Positions 51,218 to 60,200 of a DNA stretch of 64,000 bases are shown here, in pieces. The notes under the pieces were generated by a model. That model ran no database searches. It was not told the origin of the DNA and worked only from the letters and a program-made list of their open reading frames with translations. Within the stretch, counting starts at the first letter, position 1. The number at the start of each line of letters is the position of its first letter. The stretch is from Rhodococcus sp. Leaf247. GTDB taxonomy: Bacteria; Actinomycetota; Actinomycetes; Mycobacteriales; Mycobacteriaceae. The position numbers and the translations under genes are program-made. Location of the stretch: NCBI RefSeq assembly GCF_001426185.1, contig NZ_LMRP01000001.1:1342765-1406764 (forward strand), in the 5' to 3' direction.

Positions 51218-51560
51218 ATGAACACACCGAATGCAGACACACCGACTTCCGATACCCCGAGACGGGGCCGCCGCGGACGCATCTGGGCACGAGTCACCGA
51301 AAATTATCTGGCCTGGCTGTTGCTGATGGCGGGAACAGCTGCTGCGGGGCCCTTCTCACTGCCCTCGCCGGCGGGAGGGCTGGACCGTCGTCGCAGCGAT
51401 CGCGACAGTGGTGCTGTTCGCGGGATGTTGGTTCTCCTATCGAGACGGTGCACGCCGGGGTGTCGCCGAACAACACATTGTCCAGTACCACCCCGACAGC
51501 CCGGACGAGGTGATCGACATCGACACCAACACCGGCGAACGCCAGCCCCACCAGGACTGA
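51218..51560 (+). pseudogene. Frameshifted small two-span membrane protein
   Basis: ATG 51218 opens a frame with one membrane span (ENYLAWLLLMAGTAAAG) that then runs into Arg-rich noise. From about 51365 another frame gives a second span (EGWTVVAAIATVVLFAGCWF) and a coherent polar tail ending at TGA 51558-51560 (EQHIVQYHPDSPDEVIDID). Joining them needs a one-base shift near 51345-51375. Either a recent mutation or a sequencing error. Family not recognised. A palindrome GGGTAGTACCC at 51170-51180 lies upstream. Confidence 0.6.
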
Positions 51561-51588
51561 CCGGTCGGAGGCAGCAGCACGATCCGCC

Positions 51589-52224
51589 CTACCTCAGCAC
51601 AGTGCGGGGTTCAGGTGCCTTCTCCAGGTGCGTTGCGACCGACAGTGCTGCGTTGATCAACCGCTGGCGAGCAGCCGCCGGTGCGTGTGCGTTGCGAGCC
51701 GAGGGGTGCGGTGCCGCAATCACCGGGAGGAGGCGGGTGGGAGCAGATGCAGTGATGACGCGCATGTAGCCATCGAGAGCCTTCGCACCGAGAACGAAAA
51801 CCACCTCCAGTTTCGGCAGCAAGGCCATGAGCTCGCCGACATATGGGCCCGCCTCACCGAGAACGGATGCCGTCGGCGATACCGGATGACCGGCGTCGTC
51901 GAGCACTGCCCACGGCACAATATTCCACTTGACGCACTGCACCCGGTCGATACCCGCGTCGGCGAACACCGATTTCAGCACGGGGTTCGTTCGATCTGGA
52001 TTGTCGAACGAACACATGTTGGTCCCGCCCGGACGCATCGTCTTCGGCCCCGGAGACTCCAACAGCACCAGACAGCGAGCCGCGTCACCGCCGTCGTCGG
52101 GATCGAACAGTGGAATGGACCGTGCAGTGTCGATCCTCCATCGCAACACCGACGCATTGAGTGACCGGACCGGGGCATCGTGCGCTCGGGCATGCTTTCC
52201 GGACCACACGTCATCATCTGTCAT
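51589..52224 (-). CDS. Uracil-DNA-glycosylase-family protein
   Basis: 211 residues from ATG 52224. Motifs of the UDG superfamily: VLLESPGPKTMRPGG (water-activating loop region), MCSFDNPDRTN, WNIVPWAV and the C-terminal APHPSARN (DNA-intercalation His loop). Would remove uracil or related bases from DNA, or act in a mobile-element context. The frame is open further upstream, but the added residues enter the right repeat and look non-coding. Weak ribosome site, so the start is uncertain. Confidence 0.72.
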   Translation of the reverse strand: MTDDDVWSGKHARAHDAPVRSLNASVLRWRIDTARSIPLFDPDDGGDAARCLVLLESPGPKTMRPGGTNMCSFDNPDRTNPVLKSVFADAGIDRVQCVKWNIVPWAVLDDAGHPVSPTASVLGEAGPYVGELMALLPKLEVVFVLGAKALDGYMRVITASAPTRLLPVIAAPHPSARNAHAPAAARQRLINAALSVATHLEKAPEPRTVLR

Positions 52225-52454
52225 ACCGCCGCACTCACTGCTGACCACGCCACACGCACTGCTGGCCATGGGGAAACGCACCGTGAGCCGTAGACGCCAG
52301 CTCTCGGTGGCTCGCCTCGACGACCACTGCTGAGCGTTCGACGACTCCGCTGCCTGAACACACCTGTCAGATAACCACGACAGGTCGTGTGATGCCTGTT
52401 GTACCCGTCTTCTCATCGACTTCGATTCCAGATCGGGTCGGTTAGGGTACCCGC

Positions 52455-52685
52455 GTCCACCGAACGAGTTACGGATGAGTTGTGACAAGTCGTGACATCG
52501 AGCCGGATTTCGGTAGTTTTCGCAGGTGGCCGGACGGCCCTGGACCGTGGCGGACCTGCACGGACGTACCCGGGGGAAGTCGTGAAACGAGAGGTCAGAT
52601 CAGGCTATTTCGGAGCATTCGTGCTGGTCAGAGGCATATCGAGAGCCTCCTTTCGGGATTGAACCGAAGACCGCTCGCTTACAAG
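52455..52685. repeat. Right copy of the island's direct repeat
   Basis: 231 bases matching 43202-43430. Identity continues into the intact tRNA-Thr and ends at ACAAG in the anticodon loop. The flank to the left of the tRNA is also duplicated (about 190 bases), more than a simple att core. Confidence 0.85.
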
Positions 52686-52715
52686 GCGAGTGCTCTACCA
52701 CTGAGCTAAGGAGGC
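52644..52715 (-). tRNA. tRNA-Thr (anticodon UGU)
   Basis: 72 bases, CCA not encoded. Acceptor GCCTCCT pairs with AGGAGGC, D arm TAGCTCAGTGGTAGAGCA, anticodon stem CTCGC/GCGAG with loop CTTGTAA giving UGU, and T arm TTCGG-TTCAATC-CCGAA. Discriminator U. Intact, and serves as the integration target of the island to its left. Confidence 0.95.
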
Positions 52716-52740
52716 ATGCCCGGCGTACCGGGCGCCACCA

Positions 52741-53994
52741 TCATAACGAGAGGCCTTCCTGCCGACGCCCGCCCACCCCGTCGGTTCCGGAGCCGGCGAC
52801 GCTGACCCTGTTCCCGCCTTGCCGCTTGGCCTCGTACATGGCGGTGTCGGCGCGGTCGAGCAGGCTGTTGAGCATCACGGCGGTGTCGCCGCGCGCCGTC
52901 GACAACGGTATGGATGCCACCCCGATCGAAGCCGAGATGGGGGTCGCGTCGTCGTCTCGATGAATGGCGTGCAGGAGGGCATGGGCGACCGCCGGCCCCC
53001 TCGATTCGTCGCCGACGACGACCACCAGGAATTCCTCGCCGCCGATGCGGGCGGACACGGCGTCGAACGACACCCGCCCGATGCGTGCGGCCGCGCGGCG
53101 GAGAACGTCGTCTCCGATGGTGTGGCCGAAGCGGTCGTTGACCGACTTGAACGCATCGAGGTCGAGGCAGATCGCGGACACGACGGTCACGTCGTCGGCC
53201 GGGATGAGCCGCGCGGTCCGGACCATGGATTCGACGTCCACGAGCATCCCCCGGCGGTTTCGCAGGCCGGTCAACTGGTCGTAGAAGGCACGGGCCGCGT
53301 CGTCACGCAGTGCCGTGAAGAAGAAGTGGTTGAGGGAGGACGCCGCGAACAGGATCACGAGGACGGTGATGAGCGTGGACACCGCGGCGGACAGCGTCAC
53401 GGTGGTGTCGACCACCAGGCGGGTGAACAGGCACAGCGCGACACCGAGAGCCAGCAGCTCGTGAGCCAGGAACACTCGTACGCCGTGGAAGGCGTTGGCG
53501 TAGTTGCCGACGGTGACCAGCAGGGCGGCCGACATCACGACGATCTGCGAGGGCGAGAGCGCGAGAAGCACAGAGGCGATGCTGAGATCGGCGATGACGA
53601 CGAAGCGCAGCGACCACTCTTCTGTGAAGAAGTGGCCGCGTGCCCACGCCACGCCGAGCACCACCGACACGATCGTGCCGACGATGAACACCCACCGCGG
53701 TCCGTCCGCTTCGCCGGAGGACAGCGAGGTCACCAGGTCCGCAGTGGTCTTCCCCGCGACGAGAAAGCACGCCGCGGCAATGAGGTAGGGCGCCGTCCGC
53801 AGGTAGGCGTGGGTCCGGTGATAATTGGCGACCCACGCGTAGTCGATCTCGGACGACCACCACTCGCGGAGAACACGCACTCGAACCAGCCTTGCATCGT
53901 GACGGACAACGGTGACGGGGGTCCCCACTCCGTCGCCTCGAATGGTATGCACGCAATGCCCAGTCGACATCATCAATGCCGGATAATGGCCCAT
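52741..53994 (-). CDS. Membrane-anchored diguanylate cyclase (GGDEF domain)
   Basis: 417 residues. Six to seven hydrophobic segments at about 60-240 (MASE-like sensor), then a GGDEF domain starting YDQLTGLRNRRGML. The active-site motif is GGEEF (residues 318-322 from this start) with LDLDAFKSVNDRFGH metal site. It should make cyclic di-GMP. No RxxD inhibitory site is seen five residues before GGEEF. The start is uncertain; a later start around the EWWSSEIDYAW segment is possible. It is next to the tRNA and outside the island. Confidence 0.88.
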   Translation of the reverse strand: MGHYPALMMSTGHCVHTIRGDGVGTPVTVVRHDARLVRVRVLREWWSSEIDYAWVANYHRTHAYLRTAPYLIAAACFLVAGKTTADLVTSLSSGEADGPRWVFIVGTIVSVVLGVAWARGHFFTEEWSLRFVVIADLSIASVLLALSPSQIVVMSAALLVTVGNYANAFHGVRVFLAHELLALGVALCLFTRLVVDTTVTLSAAVSTLITVLVILFAASSLNHFFFTALRDDAARAFYDQLTGLRNRRGMLVDVESMVRTARLIPADDVTVVSAICLDLDAFKSVNDRFGHTIGDDVLRRAAARIGRVSFDAVSARIGGEEFLVVVVGDESRGPAVAHALLHAIHRDDDATPISASIGVASIPLSTARGDTAVMLNSLLDRADTAMYEAKRQGGNRVSVAGSGTDGVGGRRQEGLSL

Positions 53995-54115
53995 AAACTG
54001 TGGTTTCCACGGTCTTCACGACTGTTTCCGCAGATGCCACCTCGTGCAGGGCACCCGGGGTCACCCGGTACCTTCGTCCTCGAACCACCGGACACGACAG
54101 CGGACCGAGAGAGGT

Positions 54116-55594
54116 ATGAGCTTCCTGCAGGGCTTCACATCGACGTTACGACGCATGACGGGCGAACGACGCGCCATCGTCGACACCCCGGCGGGCGCAC
54201 CCAGTCCGCTCCAGCCCATCGACCTCATGGACGACGCCAGTGTCGCCGAGGTGCTCGACCTCGCCGTTCGCGTCGGTGAGGTGACGCTGGCGGCCGGTAC
54301 GGGTGCTATCGACACCGCGGCCCAGGTGCAGTTCATCGCCTCGACGTACGGCCTGTCGCGCTGCGACGTGGACGTCACGTACAACTCGATCGTCATCAGC
54401 GCCTACCGGGGGCCGACGCTGCCGCCGGCGAGCACGATGCGCATCGTCCACTACCGCTCGATGGACTTCACCCGCCTTGCCGACGTCGACGCCCTGGCCC
54501 GCAAGATCCGCATGGAGGTGCCGACGCCGGCCGCCGCTCTGGCCGAGCTCAAAGAGGTCATCACCGCACCCCACCCGTACAACCGGTGGATCGCCACGCT
54601 GGCATGGTCGGGAATGGCTGCCGCGATCTCGGTGCTCCTCGGCGGCGGTGTGCTCGTCGCGGCGGTGAGCTTCTTGACGACGATGGTGATCGACCGTGTC
54701 GGGCGCGTGCTGAACCGTGCCGGTCTGCCGTTCTTCTTCCAGCAGGTGGTGGGTGGGTTCATCGCCTCGGCGCCGGCGATCACGCTGTACAGCTTCCAGG
54801 ATCAACTGGGTATCTCGATATCGCCGTCGCAGATCATCGCGGCCGGCGTGACGGTGCTGCTGTCGGGGTTGTCGCTGGTGGGCTCGGTGCAGGACGCCAT
54901 CACGGGTGCACCCATCACCGCCGCCGCCCGATTCTTCGAGTTGTTGATGATGACGGGCGGCATCATCGCGGGCGTCGCGACGACGTTGCGACTGGCCGCG
55001 ATGCTGGGCGCCGAACTGCCCATCCTGAGCAACGTCGCCCTTCCCGATATCGCGCAGGTGCCGACGAAGGTGCTGGCCGGCGCGTTCGCTGCCCTGTTCT
55101 ACGCGCTGGCCTGCTACGCCGAGCGTAGGGGCCTCACGGCGGCGTTCATCGGCGGATTCGCCGGAGCCCTGGTGTTCCTCGTCGCGCAGCAGGTGGGCTT
55201 CGGGCCGGTGCTCTCGTCCGCGGTCGCCGCGACGGTGGTCGGGTTCGCGGGTGGTCTGATGGCACGCCGGGCGTTGATTCCGCCGCTGATCGTCGCCGTC
55301 GCCGGCATCACGCCGCTGCTTCCCGGCCTGTCGGTCTATCGAGGACTGTTCGCGCTGCTCAACGACCAGACATTGCTGGGACTGAGTGCTCTGCTGGCCG
55401 CCGTCGGTACCGGTGGTGCGCTCGCAGGAGGCGTCACGCTGGGCGAATGGGGCGCGCGGACGCTGCGCAGGCCCCGGATAGTCGAACGCACCGAGTCCCT
55501 GCGTCGACCCATCATGAGAATGGGCCGCGCGGACTCGGTGCGGTCGAAGCTTCCGATCAAGAACCGACGGCGAACCGAACGGGAGTGGAAGTAG
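54116..55594 (+). CDS. ThrE-like threonine/serine exporter
   Basis: 492 residues. N-terminal ThrE/DUF1212 cytoplasmic-hydrolase-like domain (VAEVLDLAVRVGEVTLAAGTGA, CDVDVTYNSIVIS, DFTRLADVDALARKI) and then about ten membrane spans including PAITLYSFQDQLGISISPSQI and GITPLLPGLSVYRGLF. Exports threonine and serine by proton motive force in corynebacteria and relatives. Start ATG 54116 after GAGAGAGG. Ends three bases before the convergent MbtH gene. Confidence 0.88.
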   Translation: MSFLQGFTSTLRRMTGERRAIVDTPAGAPSPLQPIDLMDDASVAEVLDLAVRVGEVTLAAGTGAIDTAAQVQFIASTYGLSRCDVDVTYNSIVISAYRGPTLPPASTMRIVHYRSMDFTRLADVDALARKIRMEVPTPAAALAELKEVITAPHPYNRWIATLAWSGMAAAISVLLGGGVLVAAVSFLTTMVIDRVGRVLNRAGLPFFFQQVVGGFIASAPAITLYSFQDQLGISISPSQIIAAGVTVLLSGLSLVGSVQDAITGAPITAAARFFELLMMTGGIIAGVATTLRLAAMLGAELPILSNVALPDIAQVPTKVLAGAFAALFYALACYAERRGLTAAFIGGFAGALVFLVAQQVGFGPVLSSAVAATVVGFAGGLMARRALIPPLIVAVAGITPLLPGLSVYRGLFALLNDQTLLGLSALLAAVGTGGALAGGVTLGEWGARTLRRPRIVERTESLRRPIMRMGRADSVRSKLPIKNRRRTEREWK

Positions 55595-55597
55595 AGA

Positions 55598-55846
55598 TCA
55601 GGAAGGGTTCTCGACGCGGTGGCGACCCGCCGCGTCCTCTTCCATGGCCTCGCGGAGGCTGCGGGGACGCATGTCGGTCCAGTTCTTCTCGACGTACTCC
55701 AGGCACGCTGCGCGGCTCTCCTCGCCGAACACGACGCGCCAACCCTGGGGCACCTCGGCGAATGTGGGCCACAACGAGTGCTGATCCTCGTCGTTGACCA
55801 ACACGTAGAAGCGTCCGTCTTCATCGTCGAACGGGTTGGTGCTCAT
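55598..55846 (-). CDS. MbtH-like protein
   Basis: 82 residues with the family signature: [19 protein letters not shown], then [14 protein letters not shown]. MbtH proteins bind and stabilise NRPS adenylation domains. Its ATG overlaps the N-hydroxylase stop (ATGA), tying it to the siderophore locus. It should assist the NRPS encoded at 57247-64000. Confidence 0.95.
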   Translation of the reverse strand: MSTNPFDDEDGRFYVLVNDEDQHSLWPTFAEVPQGWRVVFGEESRAACLEYVEKNWTDMRPRSLREAMEEDAAGRHRVENPS

Positions 55847-57213
55847 CTTGCCTCGCTCACTGCAAAAGTCGGTGCCGGGCGATCCCGGCGGGCATTGTCC
55901 GTCTCGGCGCGGCTCGCCGCGTCGTCCGTCGAACCGCTGTCGACCCTAGCAAGGACCGCGGCTCCGGCACGCCTCGCAACGATCGAGTCGAGAATTTCTC
56001 CTGACCTGACGGCCACATTCGAGAGCAGTGACGACGTGATTCCGTGTGTCGTCTCCGTCCCTCCCTGCAGGTAGACGGCAGGTCCGTCCGACGTGTCTTC
56101 CCCGGACAGCAGCCGGTAATCCCGCGTGACGACGCGAGGAGCGTCGTCCGCCGGAGCGAGGTCGCCGAGCAGTGACCGCAGCGGGGCAGGCCGGAAGCCG
56201 GTCGCGAGGACCAGGGCGTCGCACACGAGCGTGTCGGCGATGCCGTCGATGGCGTCGCGCACTGTCACCTCGATGCCGTCGGCCGACTCGGCCACCGCCT
56301 CGATGGTCGAGGCGCGGCGCATGAACAGACGCCGGTGGCCGCTGACGCGCTCGGCGTACTCGGTGCGGTAGAGCTCCTCGATCAGCTCGAGGTCGACGAC
56401 GGAGTAGTTGGTGCTGCGGTGCAGCGCGATGAGCCGCTCACGCTCGTGCGCGGGCGCCCGGTGCAGCTCGTCCACGGCAGAGGGATCGAAGATGCGGTTG
56501 GCGTAGGGGCTGTCGTCGGCGGGGCTGTAGCCGTACCGCGAGAAGACGCTGTGCACCTCGGCGTGCGGGTAGTGCGCGTGGAGGTACTGGACGACCTCCG
56601 CGGCGGACTGGCCCGCACCGAGAACCGCGAAGCGGCCGTGGGTGGGCTGGGGTAGCTCGGCCATCCGGGGCAGGAAGTCGTGGTTGTGGAAGCAGCGAGC
56701 CGACAGCTGCGCCCACTCGGGAACGCGCTGGGTCAGGCCGGCCCCGACCGCGACGTTGCGCGTCCGGACCACGGTGCCGTCGTCGCATCGCACGGTGAGG
56801 ACGTCTCCGTCGGCGGCGATGTCGGTGACGGAGGTGCCGAAACGCACGTCGGCGTCGACGCGGTCGGCCGCCCAGCTGAGGTAGTCGTGGAACTCGTGAC
56901 GCGTCGGGAAGAACGTCTGGTGGTTGACGAAGTCGACCAGGCGCCCCCGCTCGAACAGGTAGTTGAAGAACGTGAAGCCGCTGCGCGGATTGCGGAACGT
57001 CACCAGGTCCTTCGGGAAAGCGATCTGCATCGTCGCGCCGTCGAGAAGCATGCCGGGATGCCACCCGAAGCTGTCCTGTCGTTCGACGAACAGGGCGCGG
57101 ACACGCTCACTCTCGGCACAGACGGCGTTGTGTTCCTCGATGGCGATGGCCAGCGCGAGGTTGGCGGGACCGAAGCCGACGCCGACAACGTCCATCATCT
57201 CTGGTGCGCTCAT
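55843..57213 (-). CDS. L-ornithine/lysine N-monooxygenase (SidA/PvdA/IucD family)
   Basis: 456 residues. FAD motif [15 protein letters not shown] (GxGPxN at residues 13-18), the substrate/NADPH segments [27 protein letters not shown], the NADPH motif [14 protein letters not shown] and [16 protein letters not shown]. It hydroxylates the side-chain nitrogen of ornithine (or lysine) to prepare a hydroxamate. The first A domain of the adjacent NRPS reads as hydroxyornithine, so ornithine is favoured. An IdeR-like box lies upstream. Confidence 0.92.
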   Translation of the reverse strand: MSAPEMMDVVGVGFGPANLALAIAIEEHNAVCAESERVRALFVERQDSFGWHPGMLLDGATMQIAFPKDLVTFRNPRSGFTFFNYLFERGRLVDFVNHQTFFPTRHEFHDYLSWAADRVDADVRFGTSVTDIAADGDVLTVRCDDGTVVRTRNVAVGAGLTQRVPEWAQLSARCFHNHDFLPRMAELPQPTHGRFAVLGAGQSAAEVVQYLHAHYPHAEVHSVFSRYGYSPADDSPYANRIFDPSAVDELHRAPAHERERLIALHRSTNYSVVDLELIEELYRTEYAERVSGHRRLFMRRASTIEAVAESADGIEVTVRDAIDGIADTLVCDALVLATGFRPAPLRSLLGDLAPADDAPRVVTRDYRLLSGEDTSDGPAVYLQGGTETTHGITSSLLSNVAVRSGEILDSIVARRAGAAVLARVDSGSTDDAASRAETDNARRDRPAPTFAVSEAR

Positions 57214-57223
57214 GTCCGCGAGC

Positions 57224-57242
57224 TTAGCTTAGGCTGTGCTCA
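57224..57242 (-). promoter_or_regulatory. IdeR/DmdR-like iron box
   Basis: TTAGCTTAGGCTGTGCTCA matches about 13 of 19 positions of the actinobacterial iron-box consensus (TTAGGTTAGGCTAACCTAA), with the left half best. It is 11 bases upstream of the N-monooxygenase start and just before the NRPS stop, so it allows iron-repressed expression of the monooxygenase and MbtH genes. Confidence 0.6.
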
Positions 57243-57246
57243 CTCA

Positions 57247-60200
57247 CTAGAGCTTGCTCGCGGAGTTCAGGTGCAGAGTGAGGCGTTGCACGAACCGACC
57301 GATCGCCCCGCGATCACTCCCGGCCGGGAACTGCACCTGCGCGAACAGCGCACCCTCACCCGCCGGCTCGTGGACGCTGAACGTCAGGTCCGCCCGGGGC
57401 CGACCCACCGGAACCGGCAGCAGCGCGGCGCCCGCATCCCCGAGGTCGGCGACGTGGTGGTGGACCATCAGGAACTGCGGACGACGCAGGTTCGACAGAC
57501 CCGCCGCGTCGACGATCTCGATGTACGACGGCCCCGAGCGGTCGAGCCCGGCGACGGTCTCGGCCTGCACGCGCGCCACGACGGTGGCCAGATCGCCATC
57601 CGTCGACGTGCGCACCGGCATCAGGTCGCTGAACGCCCCGACCATGGCGTGCGTGTCCTCGTGATCCCGTCCGGCGACAAGAGTCGCGACGACGATCTCG
57701 TCCCCCGCTCCGACGTCGGCGAGCGCCAAGGCGAACGCCGCGTGGAGCACGGACACGAGACTCGCTCCCGGCACACCGGCCAACTCCGCCCGCAGGGATG
57801 CGTCGATCTCCACGGCCATGGCGTCGGATCCCGACTCCCCCACCGTGAACGGCAACTCGACGCGTCCTGGCGCGGACGCCAAGGCCTCGGACCACGCATC
57901 GACGGTGCCCGGCGACGCCTCTCGGCGCTCGTTCGCCCACACCGCCACATCGCTGTAGCGGAGCGGGAGCGGGTCCGCCTGGTCGCCGCCCGCGACAGCA
58001 CTCATCAGATCCGTCAACAACGGCACCACGGACCACTCGTCGACGGCCCAGTAGTGCATGACCACGAGCAGCAGGCGTTCCTCTGACTCATTGCGCAGCA
58101 ACACTATTCGCACACCCGGTCGCTGCTCGAGGTCGAGAGGCTGCTGAGCGATCTCGAACGCCCGACGTCGGATGTCGTCCTGCGCGACGTCGACGGTCTC
58201 GAGCCGCAGCGGATTCCCGAGGGCCGATCCCTGACCGGGAACCAGCACCGAGTGCAACGGTTCGTGTCGAGCCGCCACGGCGTCCACCGCGGCAGCCAGG
58301 ATCGACTCGTCCACGTCGGGCACCTCGATCACCAGCGCATGATCGGCGAGAACTCGTGTCTCGCCGCCGAGCAGGACACTCTCCTGCATCGGCGACAGCG
58401 GGACGACAGCCGACCGCTCGGCGCGTGCCGACAGGCGTGGCCCGCCTCCCTGCGTACGACCCGAGATCCTCTCGGCCAGAGCGCGCACCGTCGGAGCTTC
58501 GAAGACGTCGCGCACCGTGATGTCGACGTCGACACTCGATCGGACGGCCGATACCCACTGCATGGCTGCCATGGAATGCCCACCGAGAGCGAAGAAGTCG
58601 TCCTCCGTCCCGAGGGACTCGAGACCCAGGATCGACGCAGCCGACGAGACCAGCGCCCTCTCGACGTCGTTCTCGGGTGCCCGTCCGCCGACGACGGCCG
58701 ACCACTCGGGCTGCGGGAGAGCTGCCCGATCGAGCTTGCCGTTGGGCGTCAGGGGCAGCGTCCCGTCGACCACGACGACGAGGGTAGGCACCATGTAGTC
58801 GGGAAGACGCGTCGCGGCGTGAGCGCGCACGTCGTCCCCGTCCAGGTGCCCCTGCCCGGTGACGTATCCGACCAGACGGCTGACGCCCGACGACTCGTGC
58901 ACGACAACGGCGGTCTGATCGACACCCTCGAACGACGCCAGGGCAGCCATGATCTCGCCCGGCTCGATGCGGAACCCGCGCACCTTGATCTGGTCGTCGG
59001 CGCGGCCGAGGAAGTCCAGATTGCCGTCGGCACGCCACCGCGCTCGGTCGCCCGTGCGGTACATCCGGCCGCCGCCGAGGACGTCGGCGACGAATCGGTG
59101 GGCGCTCAGCCCGGGTTGCCCCAGGTAACCGCGGGCCAGACCGCGCCCGGCGATGTAGAGCTCACCGGAGACGCCGACGGGAACGGGCCGCAGCCGGTCG
59201 TCCAGGACGTAGGCGCGCTCGTTGGGGTCGGGCACGCCGATGGGCACCGACGACGTCCAGCCGGGCTGCGCCTGCCACAACGTGTTGTTGACCGTGGCCT
59301 CGGTGAGGCCGTAGGCGGCGAGGAGGTTCAGATGCTCCGACCACGCCGAGATGACCGCGGGCGGAACGGTTTCGGTTCCCACCAACACGGTGCAGCCCTC
59401 GGGCAGCGCACACCCGGGCGGAAGCGCCGCCATCAACGACGGCGGGATGATCGCATGCGTGACACCGTGCTCGGCACAGAAGTCGGTGAGCTCCGGAGCG
59501 GCCACGCGTGAGTCGTCCGGAACGATCACGAGGCGCGATCCGGTGCACAGTGCCATCGCGAGTTCGAACACGGCGACGTCGAAGCCGACGGACGCGAACT
59601 GTAGGACGACCGATCCCTGCGTCAACGCCATGCGGTCCTCGGCCGTCGCCACGAGGGACGAGATGCCCTCGTGCGGCACGAGGACGCCCTTGGGCCGACC
59701 CGTCGATCCGGACGTGTAGATGACGTACGCAGCGGACTCGAGGGACGCCGAACGAGGGAGAAGTTCCCGATCCGTTACCGACATCGATTCCAGCAGAACA
59801 TGATCGACACCCGACGGTACCTGATCGGACACTGCGGCCGTGGTGAGAATCGCCTGCGCGCCGGCGTCGGCAACCATGTAGTCGAGCCGATCGGACGGGT
59901 GCTTCAGATCGAGTGGCAGATAGGCGGCGCCCACGGCGAGCACGGCCATCGTCGCGGCGATCGTGTCGACCGACCGCGGAACAGCCACGCCCACGATGGA
60001 CTCCGCGCCGATACCTCTGTCCTGCAGGGCCGCAGCGATGTCTCGGACACGCGCGTGCAGCTGACGGTAGGTCCAGGTGGTGCGCTCGTCGACCACCGCC
60101 ACGGCGTCCGGAGTGGTGTGCACCCACCGGAGATAGGAGTCGAACAGCGACTCCTCCGGAACGACGCGGGCCGTATCGTTGAACTGCGTGACGACGCGGT

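Noticed and set aside
53303-54088. 261-codon minus frame overlapping the GGDEF gene
   Set aside because: Out-of-frame, Arg-rich; the GGDEF protein frame with membrane spans and GGEEF is clearly the coding one.
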